DNA of 59,255 bases from an uncultured Desulfovibrio sp. (GTDB lineage: Bacteria > Desulfobacterota > Desulfovibrionia > Desulfovibrionales > Desulfovibrionaceae). The translations under genes and the position numbers were made by a program. Below the pieces are notes generated by a model. That model worked only from the letters and a program-made list of their open reading frames with translations. It did not search any database and was not told where the DNA came from. Shown in pieces: positions 1 to 9,137 of this stretch (position 1 is the stretch's first letter; each line of letters opens with the position of its first letter). The DNA lies in contig CAJXRQ010000022.1 of assembly GCA_913060505.1 (NCBI GenBank), forward strand, positions 1 to 59,255. The letters run 5' to 3'.

Positions 1-2907
1 CGGAAACTGGGCTTTGACCTGAGCCGCCCGCCCCTGCTGCGCCTGGCTATCTTCAGAGTGGGCAAAAGCTCCTGGGAAGTGGTTCTCAACAGTCATCATC
101 TGACCATGGATGGCTGGTCCCTGTCCCTGTTCCTGCGGGACTTCAGTACGGCCCTTGCGGGGGAACAACTCTCTTCCCCCAAACTACAGCAGGTCGATTT
201 CGCCCTTTGGGAAAATTCACAGGCGTTCACCGATATGGCCGCAAAAATCACTTCGTTCGCTTCGCAAAAACTCCCCCCGGACGGTCTCCCTTCGGTTATC
301 ACGGATGCCGTCTCCGTCAACGCCGCGCCACAGGGCGACCGGAACGACGAATGCTTCGTGGAGGAACGCATTCCCCAACACGTAATGGAAGGCATAGCCC
401 GTTTAAGTGAAAGAAGCGGCACCACCTCCTTTGCCGTGATGAGCACCGTCTTCGGCTTGCTGGCCGCGTCCTACAATCACTCCGATACGGCCCAGTTCGG
501 CACCTATGTCGCGGCAAGGGCCTTGCCGGGGCTGGAAGACATGCTCGGCTCCATGACATGCCCCGCCCCCCTGCGTCTGCAATTCGAACCTGGCCAGTCC
601 ATGGTCAAGGCGATCCGATCAACCATGCGGCAACTTTCGGAGTCAATAGATACGTCGCTTCTTCCCTTCGAGGACCTTGTTCGGGCCATCGCCCCGGTCC
701 GGCATGGCGATGAACTCCCGCTTTTCGGCATGGCGTTTACCCTGGACAACACTCCTGCCCAGCCCATGACGGCGGGCGGCATGGTCTTCACCCCCATGGG
801 CGCGAGACAGTACAGGACGAGCATTGACCTGGAGGCCTCCGTTTCCATGACCGCAGAAGGTGCCCGAATGGTGATGGTATTCAACTCGGACAAACTCCGC
901 CGGAAACCGGTACGCAATTTCATGCGGCGGTTCATCCACATGCTCGAACAGGTGGCTGAAACCCCGGACCTGCCTGCCTGGTCCCTGTCACCCGCCACCA
1001 AAGACGACGAGGCTCGCGCGCAAGACAGATTCTTCCCCATGGACTTCCATCCGAAACGACGAAATCTGCTTGAATACTTCTACGCGGTCGCGGAGGAAGC
1101 GCCCGGTTTCACCGCCATCACGGAAACCGTCTCCACCGCCAGCGGGCCACAGGCGTCCGCAACCTGCACCCTTGAGGGACTTCGTCTGCTGGCCGACAGC
1201 ATGACCGTCGCCATGCTCAATAAAGGCCTAGCCCCGGGCCAGCGAGTCGGCATCCTCATGAAAAGGGGGATCAAATTGACCGCAGCCATGCTGGCCGCCC
1301 AACAATGCGCTGCCCCCTTTATACTGCTCCCCGTATCGACACCTCCGCAGCGCATGCGCGAAATGCTGGACATGGGGGAAGCCGCCCTGATCCTGAGCGA
1401 GTCCGCCATGGCCGGACACGAAGTTCTCCAAAACAGGGACGTGCTGGCCGTGGACCAAGTGCGCCAGTTATCCTTCCCTGAACAAAATGAACTCCATAAG
1501 TCGGGGAGATTGGCCTCGCCAACCCCTGACGACGAGGCATGCCTGTTCTTCACTTCAGGGTCCGAGGGGCGGCCCAAGGGCGTCCGCCTGACTCACGGCA
1601 ACTGGATCAACCGGCTGGAAGGCGACTGGCATGTCGTTCCCTATAACCGGGGAGAAGCCTGCATGGCCAAGGCCCGGACCGCCTTTATCGACGCCTTTTG
1701 CGAGGTTTTCCAACCCCTGTTGAAGCGTATCCCGCTGTACGTGCTTTCCGAGGCCGACGAAACCGACGTGGAGAAATTGGTGGACCATCTGGACCATTGG
1801 AAAATCTCCCGTGCAATGATCGTGGTATCCCTAATCCAAGGAATTCTGGAAGTCCTGAAATCGGATGACCGCAAACTCGGCCACCTCAGGCACGTCATGG
1901 CTTCGGGAGAACGGCTTCCGGCCGGTATCGCCGAGACCTTTTATACGTTGTTGCCCGGATGCACTCTGCATAATTACTACGGCAGCACCGAGGTGACGGC
2001 CGACATCGTCAGTTGCGCCGTAAAACCGCCAAAAGCGAAACCCGTCCGATCAATACCCCTGGGGCGTCCCATGCCCAACAACCGCATTGAAATCATGAGC
2101 CCGGCCCGCATGCCGCTGCCGCATGGCATGCTCGGGGAAATTGCCATCGCCGGTCCCTCGGTGACCCCGGGGTACCTGGACAACGACGACTCACGCTTTT
2201 TCACGCATGACGGACAGAGGTTTTTCGCCCCCGGGGACGTGGGCATGTGGACCGAGGACGGGGAACTTATCGGCTTCGGACGCCGCGACAGGCAGATAAA
2301 AATTCGGGGTCAACGAATAGAAACAGGCGATGTGGAGCAGGTGGTGCAGCGGCACCCCCGTGTCCGGGAAGCAGCGGTCTTCGCCGTCGGAGACGGACTG
2401 CAAACGCAACTGGCCGCCTGCGTGGTTCTCCACGACTCCGGCAGCTTGTCCATGGATGATCTTCGCCGGGAACTCCGCAACAGTCTGGGCGGAGCCATGA
2501 TGCCCTCCCGTTTTGTCGAGGTGCCAGGCATCCCGAGGACGGACAGCGGCAAAAAGCATTACCACAAACTGGAAAAAGCGATCCCCGACCTGATGGAACC
2601 GCCCGCAGACACGGACAACGACCTGAAGACCGAAACCGAGAAGACCATGGCCTCGATCTGGGAAACCCTGCTCGGCCGCCCTGTTTCCCATCGGCAAGCC
2701 GACTTCTTCACCTGCGGCGGGCATTCGCTGTTGGCGATCCGCCTCGCTTCCCTCATCAGGGAGCATTTCCATATCACTCTAAAGGTAAAGGACATTTTCG
2801 ATACGCCGATCTTCGCGGACCTATCGGAGCTCGTGGAACTCATCAGTGGACATGCCATGCGACAAATAACGGAAACCACCGACAAGGCGGAAGGGGGACT
2901 GCAATGA
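1..2907 (+). CDS. NRPS module C-A-T (5' end outside window)
   Basis: This is the C-terminal part of a nonribosomal peptide synthetase. The reading frame is open from base 1, so the start lies upstream. It begins inside a condensation domain whose catalytic HHxxxDG motif (HHLTMDG) is intact at about 94-114. An adenylation domain follows: A3 P-loop (FTSGSEGRPKG) near 1546, A5 (YYGSTE) near 1975, A7/A8 (GRRDRQIKIRGQRIETGD) near 2280, and A10 lysine (TDSGKKHYHK) near 2540. A thiolation domain has its phosphopantetheine serine in GGHSL at 2716-2730. In the A4 region the sequence AFIDAFCEVF aligns so that code position 235 is Ile and 236 is Asp, like beta-alanine-type codes (by-eye alignment). The stop overlaps the next start by four bases (ATGA), so translation is coupled. 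The substrate is a prediction only; the domain identity is firm. Confidence 0.95.
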   Translation, partial: RKLGFDLSRPPLLRLAIFRVGKSSWEVVLNSHHLTMDGWSLSLFLRDFSTALAGEQLSSPKLQQVDFALWENSQAFTDMAAKITSFASQKLPPDGLPSVITDAVSVNAAPQGDRNDECFVEERIPQHVMEGIARLSERSGTTSFAVMSTVFGLLAASYNHSDTAQFGTYVAARALPGLEDMLGSMTCPAPLRLQFEPGQSMVKAIRSTMRQLSESIDTSLLPFEDLVRAIAPVRHGDELPLFGMAFTLDNTPAQPMTAGGMVFTPMGARQYRTSIDLEASVSMTAEGARMVMVFNSDKLRRKPVRNFMRRFIHMLEQVAETPDLPAWSLSPATKDDEARAQDRFFPMDFHPKRRNLLEYFYAVAEEAPGFTAITETVSTASGPQASATCTLEGLRLLADSMTVAMLNKGLAPGQRVGILMKRGIKLTAAMLAAQQCAAPFILLPVSTPPQRMREMLDMGEAALILSESAMAGHEVLQNRDVLAVDQVRQLSFPEQNELHKSGRLASPTPDDEACLFFTSGSEGRPKGVRLTHGNWINRLEGDWHVVPYNRGEACMAKARTAFIDAFCEVFQPLLKRIPLYVLSEADETDVEKLVDHLDHWKISRAMIVVSLIQGILEVLKSDDRKLGHLRHVMASGERLPAGIAETFYTLLPGCTLHNYYGSTEVTADIVSCAVKPPKAKPVRSIPLGRPMPNNRIEIMSPARMPLPHGMLGEIAIAGPSVTPGYLDNDDSRFFTHDGQRFFAPGDVGMWTEDGELIGFGRRDRQIKIRGQRIETGDVEQVVQRHPRVREAAVFAVGDGLQTQLAACVVLHDSGSLSMDDLRRELRNSLGGAMMPSRFVEVPGIPRTDSGKKHYHKLEKAIPDLMEPPADTDNDLKTETEKTMASIWETLLGRPVSHRQADFFTCGGHSLLAIRLASLIREHFHITLKVKDIFDTPIFADLSELVELISGHAMRQITETTDKAEGGLQ

Positions 2908-5900
2908 CGTTGCTGCAATTGCTCAAGGAATGCCAATCCAAAGATATCATGCTGTCCGCCGAAGCGGACAAACTCATCATCCAGGCCCGAAACGGGGAAG
3001 TGGAACCAAGGCTGCGCCAAGCCCTCAAGGCCGCGCAGGCAGATCTCCTGCCTCTTGTGGCAAAGGGAGGCGGTTCGAACAGGCATCAGGGCACCTCTCG
3101 CGCCAAAGAGACCCCCATGCCGTTGTCACCTTATCAAATGCCGTTCTGGGGAGCCTATTCCGACGACGCGCCTGGCGGGGCAATGCGGAATATAGCCGAA
3201 GCCTTCGATTTTGAGAAAAGCATTGATCCGCAACGACTCCAGCAAGCCATCGAGTGGACCGTCAACCGACATGACATGCTCAGGACAACCTTTGCCCCGG
3301 ATGTGTCGGGCACGGTCTGGCAAACCGTCAATGAACATCCATCCGTTCCCCCGACCGTTTGCACCCCGGCCTCCAAGATGCAAGGCGGCATTTCGGGAAT
3401 CAGGCATTCCCAGGCCGTTCGCGACATGGTGGCCGACTTTACCTCCAAACCATACGACCTTGAACGGGAGCCCCCGCTACGGGTTGGGCTTGTCAACGCA
3501 CCTTCCGGCGGCAGCACCGTTGTTCTCGGCATGCCCCATGTGGCAGGCGACGCAGCTTCACTGGAGGTCGTCCTCAGAGACCTGTCGTCATTCCTGAATC
3601 ACATCGAAAAGGGCCTGTCCCTGCCCGAAGCCCTCCCCATGCAGTATGGCGACTTTCTGCGCTGGTGGGAAACAAATGCGGAGTCCTCAGCCAATGCCGA
3701 AGTCCAACTCCGCTTCTGGCGCGATAGCCTGCGGGACCTGCCGCCTGTGCACGGTCTTCCAACTGACCACATCCGCCCAACGGACCGGGAGAAGGGCTCG
3801 TTCGATTTCACCATGTTCGTCCTCCCCTTTGACGACGGAATACGGGAATTCCTTCAGACAAAGGGCATCAGCCCGTTCGTATACCTGCACACGGCAATGC
3901 GAATCCTTCTCTACCGCTTCAGCGGCATCGAACGGATTCCGGTGATCAGCCCCATGGCAAACCGTCATCAGATGCCCGGAGCCGAGACCGCTGTCGGCTG
4001 CTTCGCCAACGAAGTCGCCCTGAACATCCCCCTAAACGCGTCGGCCCGCATCGACGATGCCCTTTGGCAGACACGGAAATATCTGGCCCAGGCCCTGGAC
4101 TACCAAGGGACGCCGTTCGGTGACGTAATCAGAGACTTGTGCGACCAGCGTTCTCAGGATTGGCTCCCAATCTCACAAATATTCTTCTCTCATCTGGGGC
4201 TTGCCGCTGATTTGCCGTTCAAGCATCGCTTCGATCATGCCGAGGGGCTGGCATACGATCTCGCCTTCATCACGGCAGACTGCAAGGACCAGGTGAAACT
4301 CATGATCGGTTACGACAAGGCATTGTTCAGCGACGAGACAATCCAGCGAATGGGTGATCTTTTCTCCCGCATCTGCTCCGCCATCCATAAAAACGGAGCC
4401 ACGACTCCCACGAACCTCCGACTGGAAAAAGCGGGCGTCTCGGACAAAAAAACGGGCCACTACCCCGGATTGGCGCCTATCCTCGGCATCACCCCGGACT
4501 CGACGGTTGTCTTTTTCGATGACGAATCAGCGGCGGTTCTTTCATCCATACGAAAAGCAGCGGAGGAGTTTGGAGCCTCGACAACCGTATGCTCACCGGA
4601 CGAACCAATTGAAAGGACAAGCGAAACACTCCTGGTGACAACCCGTGCCCCGCACCAGCTCCAGCCCCTGCTGCGGGGGTTGGCTTCGGACAAGCTGCGC
4701 CTTTGCCTGGTCAACAATCTGCCGGCGGCACCGGCGCTGAAAGAAATCTCACGAGCCCTTCCCGACGGCCTTCTTCTCCTGGAGCTGCCCCGGCAATCGG
4801 GGACAACCGCATACGCTTCGGCGCCCTTTGACGTGTGCCGCGCGATACGCTGCAACGAACAGTATATCTCCTGCACTGTCGATCCGACGCTTTTCACCTC
4901 CGCTCCGGGGAAACGGATAGACCTCGGAAGCGGTCTTCAGGCGCAATCAGCCGGACCGGGGAAAATGCGCATTCCCCTCCCGGGCCACGGTACCGGGCAC
5001 ATCTGGCACGAAGGACTGCCACTTGACCTGGACCTGTTGGGAAACAGCCTGTCCAAGGCCTCGGGGGGAATCCCCGTGGCCCTGAGCTTTGCGCCCTCTC
5101 CCCTTGCCGGAGACAGGCAGGGCAAACTCACTGCCTGGTTCGTGCCGGATTCAGGCAATATGCGTCCGTTGGCTCGATTGGCCGACATCGATGGTCGGCT
5201 GCCGGGAAATTGGCCCGATTACCAAGTCGCCGTTTCAGCCATTCCCCTATCCGATTCAGGATGGGTTGACCGGCAATCCCTCGGTCTTCTCCCGCTTCTG
5301 TCGGAAGACATCCTTCCGGCCATTGAAGACGACCTCCACGCAGAAAAATTCCAGGCGGCCCTTCGACTGGCCTCCGGGACAACGTCCCCATCCAGCATGC
5401 ATTACTCGCGGGAAATTCCCAAAACCGAACAGTTATGGATTGAAGGCAGGTACTCCGCCCTTGGTCTCAATACCACCACAACGGACACATCCGCGATCAA
5501 GGAATCCGTCGCATACGGCCCCCCGCTCCACCTGGAGATGAACATCTCCTTCAGGGAGCACATGGAACGCTTCAAGGACAACGAGCTGGTGTTCATCAAT
5601 ATTGACGGGGAAAAAACCCGCCACACCGGCCAGGAATTCCTGGAAATGGCCAAAAGCCTTTTGCGGGCCATGCAGCGTCACGGATTGAAGGCGGGCGACC
5701 GGGCCATCATTTATTGCGCCGAGGAAAGAGAACTGTACGCCCTGGCCTGGGCCTGCCTGCTCGGCGGCATCTGCATGACAGGCCTGATCCCTCCCGTTGC
5801 CGGACAGAGCCCCGAAGCGCTGCACACGCGCCTGGGCCACATCCATACCATCCTCGAGAAGCCCCTCGTCATCACGACCAGCGATGAATCGATGCCCCTT

Positions 5901-8900
5901 GAGAATGCCGAAATCCGCTATTTTGACGACCTGCTGGAAGAGGGCGAGGCTCTGGACGGCCCCCCGGTCTACCACGAAACACGGAAGGACACTCTCGTCT
6001 ACACGGCCTTCACTTCGGGGAGCACGGGTGCCCCCAAGGCGGCCCCACTGACGGCGGGGAACGTCTTCTCCATGATCTACGCCAAGATACAAACCATCGG
6101 AAGCATAGAAAACGAAACCTCCTTTTCCATGACGGCCCTCGACCATGTCGCGTCCCTTTTCTGCAACAGCATATACTCCACAGTGTGCGGGGCGCGTCAG
6201 GTATACTGCTCCTTCCAATACATCCTGGCCGAACCCGAACGGATCCTCGACGTCATCCATCAGTATCGCGTCAGCCAAACATGGGCCCCCGACTTCACAT
6301 GGAGACAATTGTACGAATCCTTAAAAAGCAACAAAGACTCCCACAAATCCTGGGACCTTTCATGCATTCGACACATCATTTCCGCAGCGGAAAACACCAG
6401 AGAGGCCACGTTCAGAAACCTGGAGCAGGCCCTCAAGCCATATGGCATGCCCTCCCGCGTTCTCCTGCACAGTTGGGGAATGTCCGAGACATCCTCCCTG
6501 CTCACCATGAGCGACTATTGGGACGGGGAATCACACATCGCCTACAAAGGCATCATCGACGCGGGCCGCCCCATGGCCGGCAGCGCATTCAGGATTGCGG
6601 ACCGGAACGGGACCCCGCTGCCCGAAGGGGACATCGGCTCCTTCCAGGTCAACGGTCCCTCCGTGCTCGGGGAGTACTACAACAATCCCAAGGCAAACGC
6701 AGAGAGCTTCACCAGGGACGGATGGTTCATCAGCGGAGACCTGGCCATGATACGGGATGACAAGGTCATCTTCTGCGGTCGGGAAAAGGAGCAGGTGGTC
6801 ATCAAAGGGCAAAACATCGCCCAGTTCGACATTGAGGGATTCGTTGACGGCATCGAGGGAGTGGAGCCGACCTTTTCCGTTGTCATCGGTTGCAAAAATG
6901 AAAAGACCAACGACGACGACATACTCGTGTTCGTGCACACCAAGCGCTCCGCTCCCGAGGAAAGGGCATTGATCATCCGCAATATCAACAGCGCCCTGGC
7001 GGCACAGTTCGGCGTTGTTCCGGCCCAGGTCCTTCTGGTCGAGGAAAGCGACGTGCCCAAGGCCCTCCTCGGCAAGATCCAGCGGACCAACATACTCAAG
7101 CGATTCCTCAAGGGGGAATTCAGTGATCAGGTTCGCGAAACCGACATGCTCCTTGGAAACCACAGGACCCTGCCCAACTGGTTCGCATCCAGGGAATGGA
7201 CCAGAGCGAACCTGCCTGAAGGCACTCCCTTTGCGCCTGAATCCCCAAGGGAGAACCCCATTGTCCTTACCGGGACGAACAAGGTACTGCTCGAAATCAT
7301 CGCCAAGCGGCTTGGGGACTCCGGCACCGCCGTGGAAACGGTCTCCCCGGAAGTGGCCAAAACACGGCTGGGGAACGACAATGAAAACGGTCCGTCCCTG
7401 CTCTACCTGCTCGAGGAGGAACCCGGACAAACCAACGGTCCCGAGCATGCGGCCTGGGTAAAGGATTCCCTTTGTCCGCTGTACGGGCTGATGTCATCCC
7501 TTGCCGAACGGGAAGGGACCGGGGCCACTTTGATCATTGTCACCATCAACGGGCAGGCTGTGCACCGGTCGTCCAGCGTCTCGCCATGGACCTCGGCCGT
7601 ATCGGGACTTGCCGCAAGTCTGTCCCGCCACACCGGGGCCCTCGTCCGCCTCGTGGACATTGATGATGCCTCGGCGGAAAACGCCGCCTCAATATTGCGG
7701 GAGATTGCCGCTCCACAGGAGCCTCTTTCAGCGTGGAGATCCGGCCAACGTTGGGTCCCAATGCTCCGTCCCTGGGACAAAGGTGTCAAGACAATCTCCG
7801 ACGACTGGATCCTGCCGTTCAGGAACGACCGTTTCTGCTTGTGCACGGGAATGACCGGCAGAGTCGGCAAAGAGATGCTCCCCGAGCTTCTGCGCGTGAC
7901 CGAAGGCAATTTCCTGCTGACCGGAAGAAGGCCCGCAGCCGAGGTACTTCCCATTCTCGAAGAGACCTGCGGTTCGATTCCGGATTGGACCCGGCGCGTT
8001 CACTACGCACCGGCCCGTCTGGACGACGCGGAAACCCTCCAGGCGGCGCTGAAGGAGGGAGCCAGATACTTTACGGGAATCAACGCCGGGCCGATCGTTC
8101 CCGGCGGGGTGCTGCATCTGGCGGCCGACACTGGCGAGCGCGGCTTCCGGGACGTGACCGAAAAGGAAATGTCGAGCGGCATGCAGCAACGCATCACGCA
8201 TCTCCAAAATCTCGAACGCGCTTTCGTCAATAGCGGCGGAAGCGGCCCACGCATCGCGTTCTCCAGCGTGCTCTCCCTGTGGGGAGGCGTCGACTCGGCG
8301 CTCTACGCGCCCGCCAGCGCTCTTGCGGAAGCCTTCGTACACAACCAGGCGGCCAAGTCGCCCGCCTCCGAAGCATGGCATTGTTTCATGTGGTCGCGGT
8401 GGCTCGATCCAGCCCAGGAAAACGACATCATTGCCCGGCTCATGGAAGAAAGAGGATTCCTTACCATAGACGCGGCACGGGGCACCCTGAGCCTGTTGAC
8501 CATGATGCACCGGTCGGTCAACGGTGAAGGAGGAACGCTGCTGGCCGGAATAAACACGCAAAGCCCACACATCAGCCGGTACATGCAAAAGCCGGGGCAC
8601 ACGGTTCATCCACAGAAAGCACTCGACGTCTTCTCGCCCGCGGGAGTCCGGACAGACGGTCTGCGGTCGTTCCTGCGGCAGCGTCTTGGGAGGCGGGTTC
8701 CCATCCGCATGCGGGAACTGGCAAACCCGGAATATGACAAGCAGGGCCATCTCATCCTTTCCAACACGGACCAGACGGAACCGCTAGCCGCAAGCCCCGT
8801 GGAAAAACGCATGACCCATATATGGAGTAGCGTGCTGCGTCTTCCCCATGTGGCTCCCGACGCCAGCTTTTTCGAACTCGGGGGGACCTCCGTGCTCGTC

Positions 8901-9098
8901 CCCCGTCTCCGCAAACTCATACTGGAAGAGTTCGATGTGGATCTCGGGAGCGTCGGCATATTCGATTACCCCAGCATCAGAGAGATGGCCAAGGCCGTGC
9001 AAAAAGACCCGGAGGACGAAACAGAAGCCCGGGCCGCCATGGCCGTTGCCTCGTCCAGAGCGCAACGACAAAAGGCGGCTAGAAGGGCGAAACGATAA
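2904..9098 (+). CDS. Hybrid NRPS: TubC docking-C-decayed A-AMP ligase-KR-T
   Basis: A 2064-residue assembly-line protein. Residues 1-55 resemble the TubC N-terminal docking domain. A condensation domain follows (about 70-500) with a degenerate HHxxxDG (PHVAGDA, second His and Asp kept). Residues about 510-830 look like a decayed adenylation domain: there is no A3 P-loop, but an A10-like motif remains (PLSDSGWVDRQSL, residue about 780) with its lysine replaced by Trp. A complete acyl/AMP ligase domain follows, with FTSGSTGAPKA (about 1034), LDHVASL in place of the usual amino-acid Asp motif, WGMSETSS, and a terminal lysine in LLGKIQR. The LDHV type is known from loading ligases that take carboxylic acids. 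A ketoreductase follows (GMTGRVG near 1646; SSVLSLWG and Tyr in ALYAPAS near 1810), then a T domain (GGTSV, about 1990). Reduction of a tethered 2-oxo acid is inferred. Confidence 0.93.
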   Translation: MTLLQLLKECQSKDIMLSAEADKLIIQARNGEVEPRLRQALKAAQADLLPLVAKGGGSNRHQGTSRAKETPMPLSPYQMPFWGAYSDDAPGGAMRNIAEAFDFEKSIDPQRLQQAIEWTVNRHDMLRTTFAPDVSGTVWQTVNEHPSVPPTVCTPASKMQGGISGIRHSQAVRDMVADFTSKPYDLEREPPLRVGLVNAPSGGSTVVLGMPHVAGDAASLEVVLRDLSSFLNHIEKGLSLPEALPMQYGDFLRWWETNAESSANAEVQLRFWRDSLRDLPPVHGLPTDHIRPTDREKGSFDFTMFVLPFDDGIREFLQTKGISPFVYLHTAMRILLYRFSGIERIPVISPMANRHQMPGAETAVGCFANEVALNIPLNASARIDDALWQTRKYLAQALDYQGTPFGDVIRDLCDQRSQDWLPISQIFFSHLGLAADLPFKHRFDHAEGLAYDLAFITADCKDQVKLMIGYDKALFSDETIQRMGDLFSRICSAIHKNGATTPTNLRLEKAGVSDKKTGHYPGLAPILGITPDSTVVFFDDESAAVLSSIRKAAEEFGASTTVCSPDEPIERTSETLLVTTRAPHQLQPLLRGLASDKLRLCLVNNLPAAPALKEISRALPDGLLLLELPRQSGTTAYASAPFDVCRAIRCNEQYISCTVDPTLFTSAPGKRIDLGSGLQAQSAGPGKMRIPLPGHGTGHIWHEGLPLDLDLLGNSLSKASGGIPVALSFAPSPLAGDRQGKLTAWFVPDSGNMRPLARLADIDGRLPGNWPDYQVAVSAIPLSDSGWVDRQSLGLLPLLSEDILPAIEDDLHAEKFQAALRLASGTTSPSSMHYSREIPKTEQLWIEGRYSALGLNTTTTDTSAIKESVAYGPPLHLEMNISFREHMERFKDNELVFINIDGEKTRHTGQEFLEMAKSLLRAMQRHGLKAGDRAIIYCAEERELYALAWACLLGGICMTGLIPPVAGQSPEALHTRLGHIHTILEKPLVITTSDESMPLENAEIRYFDDLLEEGEALDGPPVYHETRKDTLVYTAFTSGSTGAPKAAPLTAGNVFSMIYAKIQTIGSIENETSFSMTALDHVASLFCNSIYSTVCGARQVYCSFQYILAEPERILDVIHQYRVSQTWAPDFTWRQLYESLKSNKDSHKSWDLSCIRHIISAAENTREATFRNLEQALKPYGMPSRVLLHSWGMSETSSLLTMSDYWDGESHIAYKGIIDAGRPMAGSAFRIADRNGTPLPEGDIGSFQVNGPSVLGEYYNNPKANAESFTRDGWFISGDLAMIRDDKVIFCGREKEQVVIKGQNIAQFDIEGFVDGIEGVEPTFSVVIGCKNEKTNDDDILVFVHTKRSAPEERALIIRNINSALAAQFGVVPAQVLLVEESDVPKALLGKIQRTNILKRFLKGEFSDQVRETDMLLGNHRTLPNWFASREWTRANLPEGTPFAPESPRENPIVLTGTNKVLLEIIAKRLGDSGTAVETVSPEVAKTRLGNDNENGPSLLYLLEEEPGQTNGPEHAAWVKDSLCPLYGLMSSLAEREGTGATLIIVTINGQAVHRSSSVSPWTSAVSGLAASLSRHTGALVRLVDIDDASAENAASILREIAAPQEPLSAWRSGQRWVPMLRPWDKGVKTISDDWILPFRNDRFCLCTGMTGRVGKEMLPELLRVTEGNFLLTGRRPAAEVLPILEETCGSIPDWTRRVHYAPARLDDAETLQAALKEGARYFTGINAGPIVPGGVLHLAADTGERGFRDVTEKEMSSGMQQRITHLQNLERAFVNSGGSGPRIAFSSVLSLWGGVDSALYAPASALAEAFVHNQAAKSPASEAWHCFMWSRWLDPAQENDIIARLMEERGFLTIDAARGTLSLLTMMHRSVNGEGGTLLAGINTQSPHISRYMQKPGHTVHPQKALDVFSPAGVRTDGLRSFLRQRLGRRVPIRMRELANPEYDKQGHLILSNTDQTEPLAASPVEKRMTHIWSSVLRLPHVAPDASFFELGGTSVLVPRLRKLILEEFDVDLGSVGIFDYPSIREMAKAVQKDPEDETEARAAMAVASSRAQRQKAARRAKR

Positions 9099-9137
9099 CC
9101 ACGGCTCGCCTTGCGACCGCATTCGGATGGATCATCA

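Noticed and set aside
5433..6308. Long open frames on the minus strand opposite the NRPS/PKS genes (also 6531-7448, 7728-8750, 13669-14673)
   Set aside because: They mirror high-GC coding sequence on the other strand, have no ribosome sites or recognizable domains, and the opposite strand carries clear enzymatic motifs.
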